Shown: positions 5,372 through 11,499 of the stretch, in pieces
How positions within the stretch are numbered: the first letter of the stretch is position 1
Layout: every line of letters begins with the position of its first letter
DNA from: Bacillota bacterium
GTDB lineage: Bacteria; Bacillota; Clostridia; Oscillospirales; Ruminococcaceae
Reading direction: 5' to 3'
Assembly: GCA_023443315.1 (NCBI GenBank)
Contig: JAEZVA010000062.1
Location: 1-11,499 of the forward strand
Length of the DNA stretch: 11,499 bases
Position numbers and translations under genes: made by a program
The notes under the pieces: model-generated
Told to the model about the DNA's origin: nothing
The model's input: the letters and a program-made list of their open reading frames with translations, nothing else
Databases searched by the model: none

Positions 5372-6821
5372 CTTGCCATCGCCCTACGGCATTGGCACGT
5401 TTGGGAAAGCGGCAACCGATTTTGTGGATTTTTTAGCCGATTCCGGGCAAAGCTATTGGCAGATACTCCCCATTGGTCCGACGGGCTACGGTGATTCGCC
5501 GTACCAGTCGTTTTCCACCTTTGCGGGAAACCCTTATTTTATCGACCTTGACCTGCTGTGCGACGAGGGGCTGCTAAGCAAAAAGGAGTTCACCACGCTC
5601 GATTGGGGAAGCGACCCCGCCCGTGTGGATTACGGTAAGGTGTATGAGAACCGGTTTCGTGTTCTACGCGCCGCCTACGAGCGGAGGGATAACGCACACA
5701 CGCAGGATTTTTGCCAGTTTACCGCCAAGAATGCGTGTTGGCTTGAGGACTATGCGCTGTACATGGCGTTAAAATTCCATTTTGGCGGCAAGCCGTGGTC
5801 CGAGTGGGAGAACGACATCCGCCTGCGCAAGCCGGGCGCGCTTTGCAGGTACTCAAGTTTATTGCACAACGACATCGACTTTTGGCGGTTTGTCCAGTAC
5901 CTATTCTTTACCCAATGGGATCAGCTCAAGTGCTATGCAAACCAAAAGGGCATATCCATTATCGGCGATATCCCGATATACGTCGCATATGACAGCGCGG
6001 ATGTTTGGGCAAACCCGTCACTGTATGTGCTGGATGAAAACCTGCTGCCCACTGTGGTTGCGGGGTGTCCGCCCGATGCCTTCAGCGAAACGGGGCAGCT
6101 TTGGGGCAACCCCATTTATCGGTGGGATGAGATGAAAAAGGATGGCTACGCTTGGTGGATGCAACGCCTTGATAGCGCAACGACCATTGCCGACGTGGTG
6201 CGCATCGATCATTTCAGGGGGTTTGACAGCTACTACGAAATCCCCGCCGCGGATAAAACCGCCGAAAATGGGGTTTGGCGGCAGGGCCCTGGGTTTGACT
6301 TCTTTCAAACCCTGCGCAAAACCCTAGGAAAAAGGAACATCATCGCCGAGGATCTCGGGCTTTTGACCGATTCGGTTCGCAAGCTGCTAAAAAAGGTCGG
6401 TTACCCCGGCATGAAGGTGCTACAGTTTGCGTTTAATTCGATGGAAGAAAGCGACTATCTGCCCCACAACTACGAAAAAAATTGTGTGGTGTATACCGGC
6501 ACACATGACAACGACACGGTATGCGGTTGGTTTTTAAAAGCCCCCCGCGCCGATGTGCGCTTTTGCAAGCGATATCTTGGCATACGCAGAAACGACCCCC
6601 GCGGCATGAGCTTCATCCGCGCTGCATGGGCAAGCGTGGCAGACATCGCCATTGCCCCAATGCAGGACTTTTTAGAGCTTGACGGTGAGGCGCGCATGAA
6701 TACGCCCTCTACCCTGGGCGACAATTGGCAGTGGCGCGCGCTGCCAAACAGGTTCACTAGTGGTCTTGCGAGAGACATCCTTGCTTTGACCAAGCTTTAC
6801 GGAAGGTGGTGCCAGCAATGA
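5337..6821 (+). CDS. malQ: 4-alpha-glucanotransferase (amylomaltase, GH77)
   Basis: Amylomaltase moves alpha-1,4-glucan segments between maltodextrins and releases glucose, making chains long enough for the phosphorylase. From the ATT at 5337 the product has 494 residues, close to the roughly 500 of Thermus amylomaltase. The GH77 catalytic residues are all visible: nucleophile Asp291 in VRIDHFRGFD, acid/base Glu338 in IIAEDLGLL and Asp391 in GTHDNDT. These positions almost match the Thermus enzyme (293, 340, 395). The N-terminus RSSGILMHISSLPSPYGIG and the 250s-loop region SETGQLWGNPIYRW are also typical. The only start matching both family and ribosome binding site is AUU, a rare initiator; TTG at 5304 and ATG at 5358 are alternatives. 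The stop overlaps the glgP start (ATGA, 6818-6821), so the two are translationally coupled. The open reading frame is intact. Confidence 0.94.
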   Translation: MRSSGILMHISSLPSPYGIGTFGKAATDFVDFLADSGQSYWQILPIGPTGYGDSPYQSFSTFAGNPYFIDLDLLCDEGLLSKKEFTTLDWGSDPARVDYGKVYENRFRVLRAAYERRDNAHTQDFCQFTAKNACWLEDYALYMALKFHFGGKPWSEWENDIRLRKPGALCRYSSLLHNDIDFWRFVQYLFFTQWDQLKCYANQKGISIIGDIPIYVAYDSADVWANPSLYVLDENLLPTVVAGCPPDAFSETGQLWGNPIYRWDEMKKDGYAWWMQRLDSATTIADVVRIDHFRGFDSYYEIPAADKTAENGVWRQGPGFDFFQTLRKTLGKRNIIAEDLGLLTDSVRKLLKKVGYPGMKVLQFAFNSMEESDYLPHNYEKNCVVYTGTHDNDTVCGWFLKAPRADVRFCKRYLGIRRNDPRGMSFIRAAWASVADIAIAPMQDFLELDGEARMNTPSTLGDNWQWRALPNRFTSGLARDILALTKLYGRWCQQ

Positions 6822-9193
6822 TAACACAAAACACTGTACTTTTAGAGCTATTTGACGCACACATAAAGGCAGAACAATCCTGCGGCGATGCAACGCCTTC
6901 GGTCTATCGGATACACAACGCGCTTGCAAAGGCGGTTATGTCCCACATTGCGGATGACTGGCACAAAAGCAAGCTCGCCCACGAAAGCGGCAAGCGCGCA
7001 TGTTACCTTTCGGCGGAATTTTTGGTCGGGCGCGCCGTTTACAACAATCTACTCTGCCTTGGGCTAACCGAGGACGCCGACCGCATACTTCGTCAATACG
7101 GCGCATGCCTTGCCGACCTTGAGGAGATTGAGGACGCAGCACTGGGCAATGGCGGGCTGGGCAGGCTTGCCGCCTGCTTTTTGGATAGTGCCGCCACCCA
7201 CAACCTGCCGCTTGCCGGCTATGGCATCCGTTACCGTTATGGGCTGTTTAAACAGCGGTTTGTAGACGGCATGCAGCACGAAGAAGCGGACGACTGGACG
7301 CGCCACGGCGATCCATGGTCGGTGCGTCGGGAGGAGGATGCAGTATCCGTCGCCTTTGCCGACCAGACCGTGCGCGCCGTTCCCTATGATATGCCGATAC
7401 TCGGTTACGGCACAAGCAATGTAGGAACCCTGCGCCTTTGGCAGGCAGAGCCGCTCGAACGCTTTGACTTTGCGCTGTTTAACGCCCAACGCTATGACGA
7501 GGCGTCGCGCTCCAAAAACCGCGCGGAGGATATCTCCCGCGTGCTTTACCCAAACGATGACACGCTCGCGGGCAAGCGGCTGCGCCTTAAGCAGGAATAC
7601 TTTTTCAGCAGTGCGTCGATTGCCGACCTAATGAGAACCCATAAACGGCTACACGGCGACGATTGGTCCCGCTTTGCCGAGCTTTATGCGGTGCAGCTCA
7701 ACGACACCCATCCCGTGCTTGCCATCCCCGAGCTGGTGCGCCGATTGATGGATATGGAGGAGCTGTCGTTTGACGACGCGTTTGCCGTCGCACAGAGCGT
7801 ATTCCACTATACCAACCACACCATCATGGCGGAGGCACTGGAAAAGTGGAGTGCCGCGCTGGTGCGCTCGGTGCTACCGCGCGTGTATCAGGTGATTCGT
7901 TTAATCGACCGCCGCTTAAAGAAGGATTTCGCCAAGCGAGGCATGGAGAAGGAACAGGTTCGTAGCATGGCGGTTGTGGATGGTAACACCATTCACATGG
8001 CGCGACTGGCGGTCTACGCGTCCGCCCACACCAACGGCGTTGCCCAGATTCACACGCAGCTGTTGACACAGCGTGAGATGGCTGATTGGTACGCCATATT
8101 CCCCGAACGCTTTCAGAACAAAACCAACGGCATTACCCAGCGGCGATGGCTTGCGCTATGTAACCCCGCACTTGCAAAGCTGATTACCGAAATACTCGGC
8201 AGCGATCGCTGGATTACCGACCTTTCCGCACTCAAGGAGTTGGAGCGGTTTGCCGAGGATGAGCAGGTGCTCCGCCGCTTTATCGACATTAAGCAGGAGA
8301 ACAAGCGTCGTCTTGCGGAGCACATCCGCCGGTATGAGGGGGTTGACCTTAACCCCGACGCGATCTTTGACATTCAGATTAAGCGCCTGCACGAGTATAA
8401 GCGGCAGCTGCTAAATGCGCTTGCGATTTTGGACATCTACTACGGCATCCTCGATGGGCGCATCACCGATTTTCACCCCACCGTCTTCCTGTTTGGTGCC
8501 AAAGCAGCGCCCGGCTACAAGCGGGCAAAGGCAATCATCAAGTTCATTAACGTGATTGCACGCGTCATCAACGGTGATGAACGGTTGAACGGGCGGATGA
8601 AGGTGGTGTTTGTGCACAACTACAACGTGTCCTACGCCGAAAAGCTGGTTTGTGCGGCGGACATCTCCGAGCAGATATCCACCGCAGGCACCGAGGCATC
8701 GGGCACCGGCAACATGAAGTTTATGCTAAACGGCACCGTGACCCTTGGCACCTACGACGGCGCAAATGTGGAGATTGTGCGCGAGGCAGGCGAGCAAAAC
8801 AACTTCATCTTTGGTAGGCGCGTAGAGGAGCTCGCACAGATGAAGGATAGCTATGACCCGATGGCGTTGTACAACGAAAACACACGTATCCGACGCGTGA
8901 TGGACACCTTAGTTGACGGCACGTTTGACGATGGCGGTACGGGCGGCTTTGCGGAGCTGCACGACGCACTGCTAAAGGGTGCGAGCTGGCACAAGCCCGA
9001 CCACTATTATCTGCTTGAGGACTTTACAAGCTACGTGGACACGCGGCTTGCCGCAAATAGCAGGTATCAGGACACCCTTGCCTTTGCCAAGATGTCTTGG
9101 CTTAACCTATGTAACGCTGGGATGTTTAGCTCCGACCGCACCATCGCGGACTACGCACAGAACATCTGGGGCATTGCACCCGTTTCCGTTTAA
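6818..9193 (+). CDS. glgP: Alpha-glucan (glycogen/maltodextrin) phosphorylase, GT35
   Basis: This cytoplasmic, pyridoxal-phosphate-dependent enzyme cleaves the non-reducing ends of alpha-1,4-glucans with phosphate and yields glucose 1-phosphate. The 791-residue product is of normal bacterial length. Landmarks in order: ALGNGGLGRLAACFLDS near residue 110, GYGIRYRYGLFKQ with the following acidic motif, QLNDTHPVLAIPEL, TNHTIMAEALEKW, NKTNGITQRRWL, KRLHEYKRQLLN and the cofactor motif EASGTGNMKF, whose Lys634 should hold pyridoxal phosphate. It closes with GTYDGANVEI. The ATG at 6818 overlaps the malQ stop and has GGAAGGTGG eight or nine bases upstream; a GTG at 6806 inside malQ is unlikely. With malQ it forms a two-gene dextrin or glycogen breakdown unit ended by a hairpin at 9205. 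Whether the in vivo substrate is storage glycogen or imported maltodextrin cannot be read here, since no glgA/B/C or transporter genes are intact in the window. Confidence 0.96.
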   Translation: MITQNTVLLELFDAHIKAEQSCGDATPSVYRIHNALAKAVMSHIADDWHKSKLAHESGKRACYLSAEFLVGRAVYNNLLCLGLTEDADRILRQYGACLADLEEIEDAALGNGGLGRLAACFLDSAATHNLPLAGYGIRYRYGLFKQRFVDGMQHEEADDWTRHGDPWSVRREEDAVSVAFADQTVRAVPYDMPILGYGTSNVGTLRLWQAEPLERFDFALFNAQRYDEASRSKNRAEDISRVLYPNDDTLAGKRLRLKQEYFFSSASIADLMRTHKRLHGDDWSRFAELYAVQLNDTHPVLAIPELVRRLMDMEELSFDDAFAVAQSVFHYTNHTIMAEALEKWSAALVRSVLPRVYQVIRLIDRRLKKDFAKRGMEKEQVRSMAVVDGNTIHMARLAVYASAHTNGVAQIHTQLLTQREMADWYAIFPERFQNKTNGITQRRWLALCNPALAKLITEILGSDRWITDLSALKELERFAEDEQVLRRFIDIKQENKRRLAEHIRRYEGVDLNPDAIFDIQIKRLHEYKRQLLNALAILDIYYGILDGRITDFHPTVFLFGAKAAPGYKRAKAIIKFINVIARVINGDERLNGRMKVVFVHNYNVSYAEKLVCAADISEQISTAGTEASGTGNMKFMLNGTVTLGTYDGANVEIVREAGEQNNFIFGRRVEELAQMKDSYDPMALYNENTRIRRVMDTLVDGTFDDGGTGGFAELHDALLKGASWHKPDHYYLLEDFTSYVDTRLAANSRYQDTLAFAKMSWLNLCNAGMFSSDRTIADYAQNIWGIAPVSV

Positions 9194-9204
9194 TTACAAA
9201 ATGC

Positions 9205-9247
9205 CAATCCCCCTGCAAAGCTCATTTGCAGGGGGATTGTATAGTAT
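9205..9247 (+). terminator. Hairpin terminator after glgP
   Basis: A perfect 15-bp stem (9205-9219 with 9225-9239) contains a run of five G-C pairs and a 5-base loop. The sequence after it is T/A-rich (TATAGTATTATAA) without a long T run, so it may be a weaker or partly 3'-stabilising hairpin. It starts 12 bases after the glgP stop. Confidence 0.8.
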
Positions 9248-9263
9248 TATAATAAAAAACCAA

Positions 9264-9307
9264 GCTAGTATAACTCGTATTATTATTTGCGTAAAAGCCA
9301 TACTAGC
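9264..9307. repeat. 8-bp inverted repeat with 28-base spacer
   Basis: GCTAGTAT (9264-9271) and ATACTAGC (9300-9307) are exact reverse complements between the glgP terminator and the tRNA-Gln promoter. Each half contains CTAG. It may be a weak hairpin, an operator-like site or chance in an AT-rich spacer. Confidence 0.3.
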
Positions 9308-9353
9308 ATAATGAAAAATGGTCAAAACACGCGCGAAATATGCAAAATAGATG

Positions 9354-9382
9354 TTGACACAGGGGCGCAAAGTAAGTATAAT
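9354..9382 (+). promoter_or_regulatory. Consensus sigma-A promoter of tRNA-Gln
   Basis: TTGACA (9354-9359) and TATAAT (9377-9382) match the sigma-70/sigma-A boxes at every position, with the ideal spacing of 17 bases. Transcription should start near 9389, about 14 bases before the mature tRNA. Such perfect promoters are typical of stable RNA genes. Confidence 0.9.
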
Positions 9383-9402
9383 ATAAAGCGTCGCACAAAT
9401 GC

Positions 9403-9476
9403 TGCGGAATTGTGTAACGGTAGCACGACAGACTCTGACTCTGTTTGTCTGGGTTCGAATCCTAGTTCCGCAACCA
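9403..9476 (+). tRNA. tRNA-Gln, anticodon CUG
   Basis: A full cloverleaf can be drawn. The acceptor stem is TGCGGAA with TTCCGCA; the D stem is GTGT with GCAC; the anticodon stem is ACAGA with TCTGT around the loop CTCTGAC, giving anticodon CUG. The T stem is CTGGG with CCTAG (one G-U) around TTCGAAT. Discriminator A is followed by an encoded CCA (9474-9476). It reads the CAG codon, so a separate UUG-anticodon gene must exist elsewhere for CAA. It has its own promoter and terminator, so it is a single-gene unit. Confidence 0.96.
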
Positions 9477-9491
9477 AAAGAATATTATTTT

Positions 9492-9523
9492 ACGAAAAGC
9501 CTATCGATTGATAGGCTTTTCGT
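9492..9523 (+). terminator. Terminator after tRNA-Gln
   Basis: A perfect 14-bp stem (9492-9505 with 9510-9523) with a 4-base loop starts 16 bases after the tRNA. The 3' arm carries a TTTT run. The central part CCTATC/GATAGG is the same as in the terminator of the tRNA-Leu gene at the other end of the ABC-F gene. Confidence 0.8.
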
Positions 9524-9568
9524 GTTGTAAAATAGAATTTGTTTGTAATGAAAGTGCAGATAATTGGC

Positions 9569-9599
9569 CTTGCGGTTAGGCGATATGGATAACCGCAAG
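9569..9599 (-). terminator. Possible terminator hairpin after the ABC-F gene (no T run)
   Basis: CTTGCGGTTA (9569-9578) and TAACCGCAAG (9590-9599) form a perfect 10-bp stem with an 11-base loop, 30 bases past the ABC-F stop on the minus strand. Neither side has a T run, so it is not a textbook intrinsic terminator. It could protect the 3' end or assist termination. Confidence 0.4.
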
Positions 9600-9628
9600 A
9601 GACATGCTGCTATGCAACTACGCGGTCA

Positions 9629-11227
9629 CTATACCTTTTTATCATCCTGCTTTTGCTCCAAATATTCGTCAAAGGTAAGGCGATAGTCACGCAATCCGTC
9701 ATCGGTTAGTTCAATAATTCGATTGGCAATCGTCTGTATAAACTGGCGGTCATGAGAGGAGAAAAGCATGCTACCAGAGTAATCAGCCAGACCGTTGTTT
9801 AACGCCGTGATCGACTCGAGGTCAAGGTGGTTGGTTGGCTGGTCAAGCAAAAGCACATTGGCACCCGTAAGCATCATGCGCGACAGCATGCAGCGAACCT
9901 TTTCGCCTCCAGAAAGTACGTTTGCCGGCTTGTAAACATCGTCGCCTGAAAAAAGCATACGACCAAGAAACTGCCGTAGATAGCTTTCGTGCTGATCATC
10001 CGAGTATTGCGCGAGCCAGTCGATTAGCCTCATGTTGTTATTCTCAAAAAAGGCCGTGTTGTCCCGCGGGAAGTATGCCTGCGATGTGCTTACGCCCCAT
10101 TTAAAGCTGCCACTGTCGGGGGTAGTCTCCTCCATCAGAATACGGAACAACGCCGTGATTGCGAGCTCATTGCCCACAAAGGCGATCTTGTCCCCCTTGT
10201 CCATAATAAAGGAGATATCCTTAAACAAAACCACACCATCCACCGTTTTAGAGAGACCCTCAACGGCAAGGATATCCTTGCCGGCCTCTCGATCTGGCTT
10301 AAAGCCAACCCAAGGGTACCTGCGCGAGGAAGCCGGCATCTCTTCAAGCGTAAGGTTATCCAGCAGCTTCCTGCGTGAGGTCGCCTGCTTGGCCTTTGAT
10401 TTGTTGGCTGAGAACCGTGCAATAAACGCCTGCAGCTCCTTGGCTTTTTCCTCCGCCTTGCGATTTTGATCCTTGAGCATCTGCTGAATCAGGCGGCTAG
10501 AATCGTACCAGAAGTCGTAGTTGCCTACATACATCTTAATCTTTGCGTAATCAATATCCACGATATGGGTACACACCGTATTTAGGAAATGCCGGTCATG
10601 CGAAACAATGATAACGGTTCCGGGGTAATCCATCAAAAAGTTTTCAAGCCATGTGATGTATTGATAGTCCAGATTATTGGTAGGCTCGTCAAGCATAATC
10701 AGGTCGGGCTTGCCAAACAGCGCTTGCGCCAACAACACCTTTACCTTTTCACGTCCCGTCAGCTCGCTCATCAGCATTGTCGAATAGCTTGTTGGTATTC
10801 CAAGCCCTTGCAAAATCTTTGCAGCGTCTGCTTCCGCTTCCCAGCCGCCCAGCTCCGCAAACTCCTCTTCGAGCTCCGATGCAAGCACGCCGTCCTCTTC
10901 GCTGAAATCTTCCTTGGAGTAGAGCGTATCCTTTTGCTGCATAATCTCGTACAGCCGTGCATTGCCCATCAGCACTGCCATAATAACCTGGCAATGGTCG
11001 TACTGGTTTTGATCCTGCCGCAGTACCGACATCCGAACCTTCTCATCTATATGAATCTCGCCGCTTGTCGGTTCCAGCTCTCCCGAAAGAATCCGCAGAA
11101 ACGTCGACTTTCCGGCTCCGTTCGCGCCAATGATTCCATAGCAGTTGCCGGGGGTAAATGTCAAATTGACATTGGAAAATAGCTTGCTTGCGCCAAAGTG
11201 TAGGCTTACGTTGTCTACGATTAACAT
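9629..11227 (-). CDS. ABC-F family ATPase, YkpA/YbiT type, with one degenerate ATP site
   Basis: ABC-F proteins have two ABC domains, no membrane part, and act on the ribosome as translation factors or resistance proteins. Residues are numbered from the upstream ATG at 11239 (536 residues). Domain 1: Walker A GANGAGKST (38-46), signature-position ELTGRE (159-164), Walker B LIMLDEP with Asp184-Glu185, switch His214. A charged linker spans about 245-320. Domain 2: Walker A position GNELAITA (356-363) without the Lys, signature LSGGEK (442-447), Walker B LLLDQP with Gln467 in place of the catalytic Glu, switch His496. So one composite ATP site is canonical and the other is degenerate on both sides. 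I chose ATG 11227 because MLIVDNVSLHFG matches the family start. GAGGG lies too close to ATG 11239 (one base) and rather far from 11227 (13 bases), so the start is open. The gene stands alone between two tRNA genes. A role in antibiotic resistance is not indicated. Confidence 0.93.
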   Translation of the reverse strand: MLIVDNVSLHFGASKLFSNVNLTFTPGNCYGIIGANGAGKSTFLRILSGELEPTSGEIHIDEKVRMSVLRQDQNQYDHCQVIMAVLMGNARLYEIMQQKDTLYSKEDFSEEDGVLASELEEEFAELGGWEAEADAAKILQGLGIPTSYSTMLMSELTGREKVKVLLAQALFGKPDLIMLDEPTNNLDYQYITWLENFLMDYPGTVIIVSHDRHFLNTVCTHIVDIDYAKIKMYVGNYDFWYDSSRLIQQMLKDQNRKAEEKAKELQAFIARFSANKSKAKQATSRRKLLDNLTLEEMPASSRRYPWVGFKPDREAGKDILAVEGLSKTVDGVVLFKDISFIMDKGDKIAFVGNELAITALFRILMEETTPDSGSFKWGVSTSQAYFPRDNTAFFENNNMRLIDWLAQYSDDQHESYLRQFLGRMLFSGDDVYKPANVLSGGEKVRCMLSRMMLTGANVLLLDQPTNHLDLESITALNNGLADYSGSMLFSSHDRQFIQTIANRIIELTDDGLRDYRLTFDEYLEQKQDDKKV

Positions 11228-11281
11228 GATTTCGTTCATTCCCTCTGTTTGTTTTTGTAGCTATGCGTAACTATCCTGACT

Positions 11282-11311
11282 ATTTTAACATGATGGGATG
11301 AGGATTAACAA
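11282..11311 (-). promoter_or_regulatory. Candidate promoter of the ABC-F gene
   Basis: On the minus strand TTGTTA (11311-11306) and TAAAAT (11287-11282) match the -35 and -10 boxes at four and five of six positions, spaced 18 bases apart. They lie about 45 bases upstream of the first possible start, just after the tRNA-Leu terminator. Confidence 0.45.
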
Positions 11312-11362
11312 CCTAATCCCACACAAGTATTTGCTAGGATGGTAGAGTATGATATTATAAAG

Positions 11363-11394
11363 CAAAAAATCCTATCGTATGATAGGATTTTTTG
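11363..11394 (-). terminator. Rho-independent terminator of tRNA-Leu
   Basis: Bases 11363-11376 and 11381-11394 form a perfect 14-bp stem with a 4-base loop. Read on the minus strand, the stem ends in a run of six T residues, 13 bases after the tRNA CCA end. The core CCTATC/GATAGG is shared with the tRNA-Gln terminator. Confidence 0.85.
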
Positions 11395-11406
11395 TGTCAC
11401 AATGTT

Positions 11407-11493
11407 TGGTGCGGATAACAGGACTTGAACCTGCACAGTATTGCTACCACTAGAACCTGAATCTAGCGCGTCTGCCAATTCCGCCATATCCGC
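11407..11493 (-). tRNA. tRNA-Leu, anticodon CAG
   Basis: On the minus strand the acceptor stem GCGGATA pairs with TATCCGC. The anticodon stem CTAGA/TCTAG holds the loop TTCAGGT, giving anticodon CAG. A long variable arm follows the anticodon stem, as in class II leucine tRNAs, and the T arm contains GGTTCAAGTCC. Discriminator A and an encoded CCA complete 87 bases. It decodes CUG. The promoter lies beyond the window edge; only six bases upstream are visible. Confidence 0.95.
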
Positions 11494-11499
11494 GTATGC

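Noticed and set aside
9287..9511. A 74-codon open frame across the tRNA-Gln gene
   Set aside because: It runs through the promoter, the tRNA and its terminator, so it cannot be a sensible protein gene.
10589..11182. A 197-codon open frame on the plus strand, antisense to the ABC-F gene
   Set aside because: It lies wholly within the well-supported ABC-F coding region, has a composition typical of an antisense shadow, and has no recognisable domain or ribosome binding site.
1..11499. CRISPR array, insertion sequence, integrase or phage genes
   Set aside because: No spaced direct repeats, terminal inverted repeats or transposase/integrase frames were seen in the window.

Overview
The window looks like a chromosomal segment of a Gram-positive, low-to-moderate-GC Clostridia-type bacterium (Oscillospiraceae/Lachnospiraceae-like). 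The reasons are strong GGAGG-type ribosome binding sites, a LytTR response regulator with an Agr-like membrane sensor, a class B sortase, GH51 and GH77/GT35 carbohydrate enzymes, a YkpA/YbiT-type ABC-F ATPase, and tRNA genes with encoded CCA ends. No species can be named from the sequence alone.

Left part (1-1817, plus strand): the 3' end of a GH51 alpha-L-arabinofuranosidase with a strong terminator, then a complete glycerate kinase gene with its own terminator. Both are carbon-catabolism genes.

Centre-left (1891-4011, minus strand): a cluster read as LytTR response regulator, then a seven-helix Agr-type sensor cut off before its kinase domain, then a class B sortase with no membrane anchor. 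Sensor and sortase overlap in different frames, which looks like a deletion scar. Upstream lie a possible small gene (4128-4241 or longer) and an unrecognised 146-residue gene (4409-4849), each ending in an intrinsic terminator.

Centre-right (about 4850-9240, plus strand): a decayed C-terminus of a sugar ABC-transporter permease without its stop, then malQ (4-alpha-glucanotransferase, apparently starting at AUU) and glgP (alpha-glucan phosphorylase). The last two overlap by ATGA. Together they would turn maltodextrin or glycogen into glucose 1-phosphate and glucose. The adjoining import gene is a relic.

Right part (9350-11499): tRNA-Gln(CUG) with a fully consensus promoter and its own terminator (plus strand); an ABC-F ATPase on the minus strand with one canonical and one degenerate ATP site; and tRNA-Leu(CAG) on the minus strand at the edge. 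No CRISPR array, insertion sequence or phage gene was seen.
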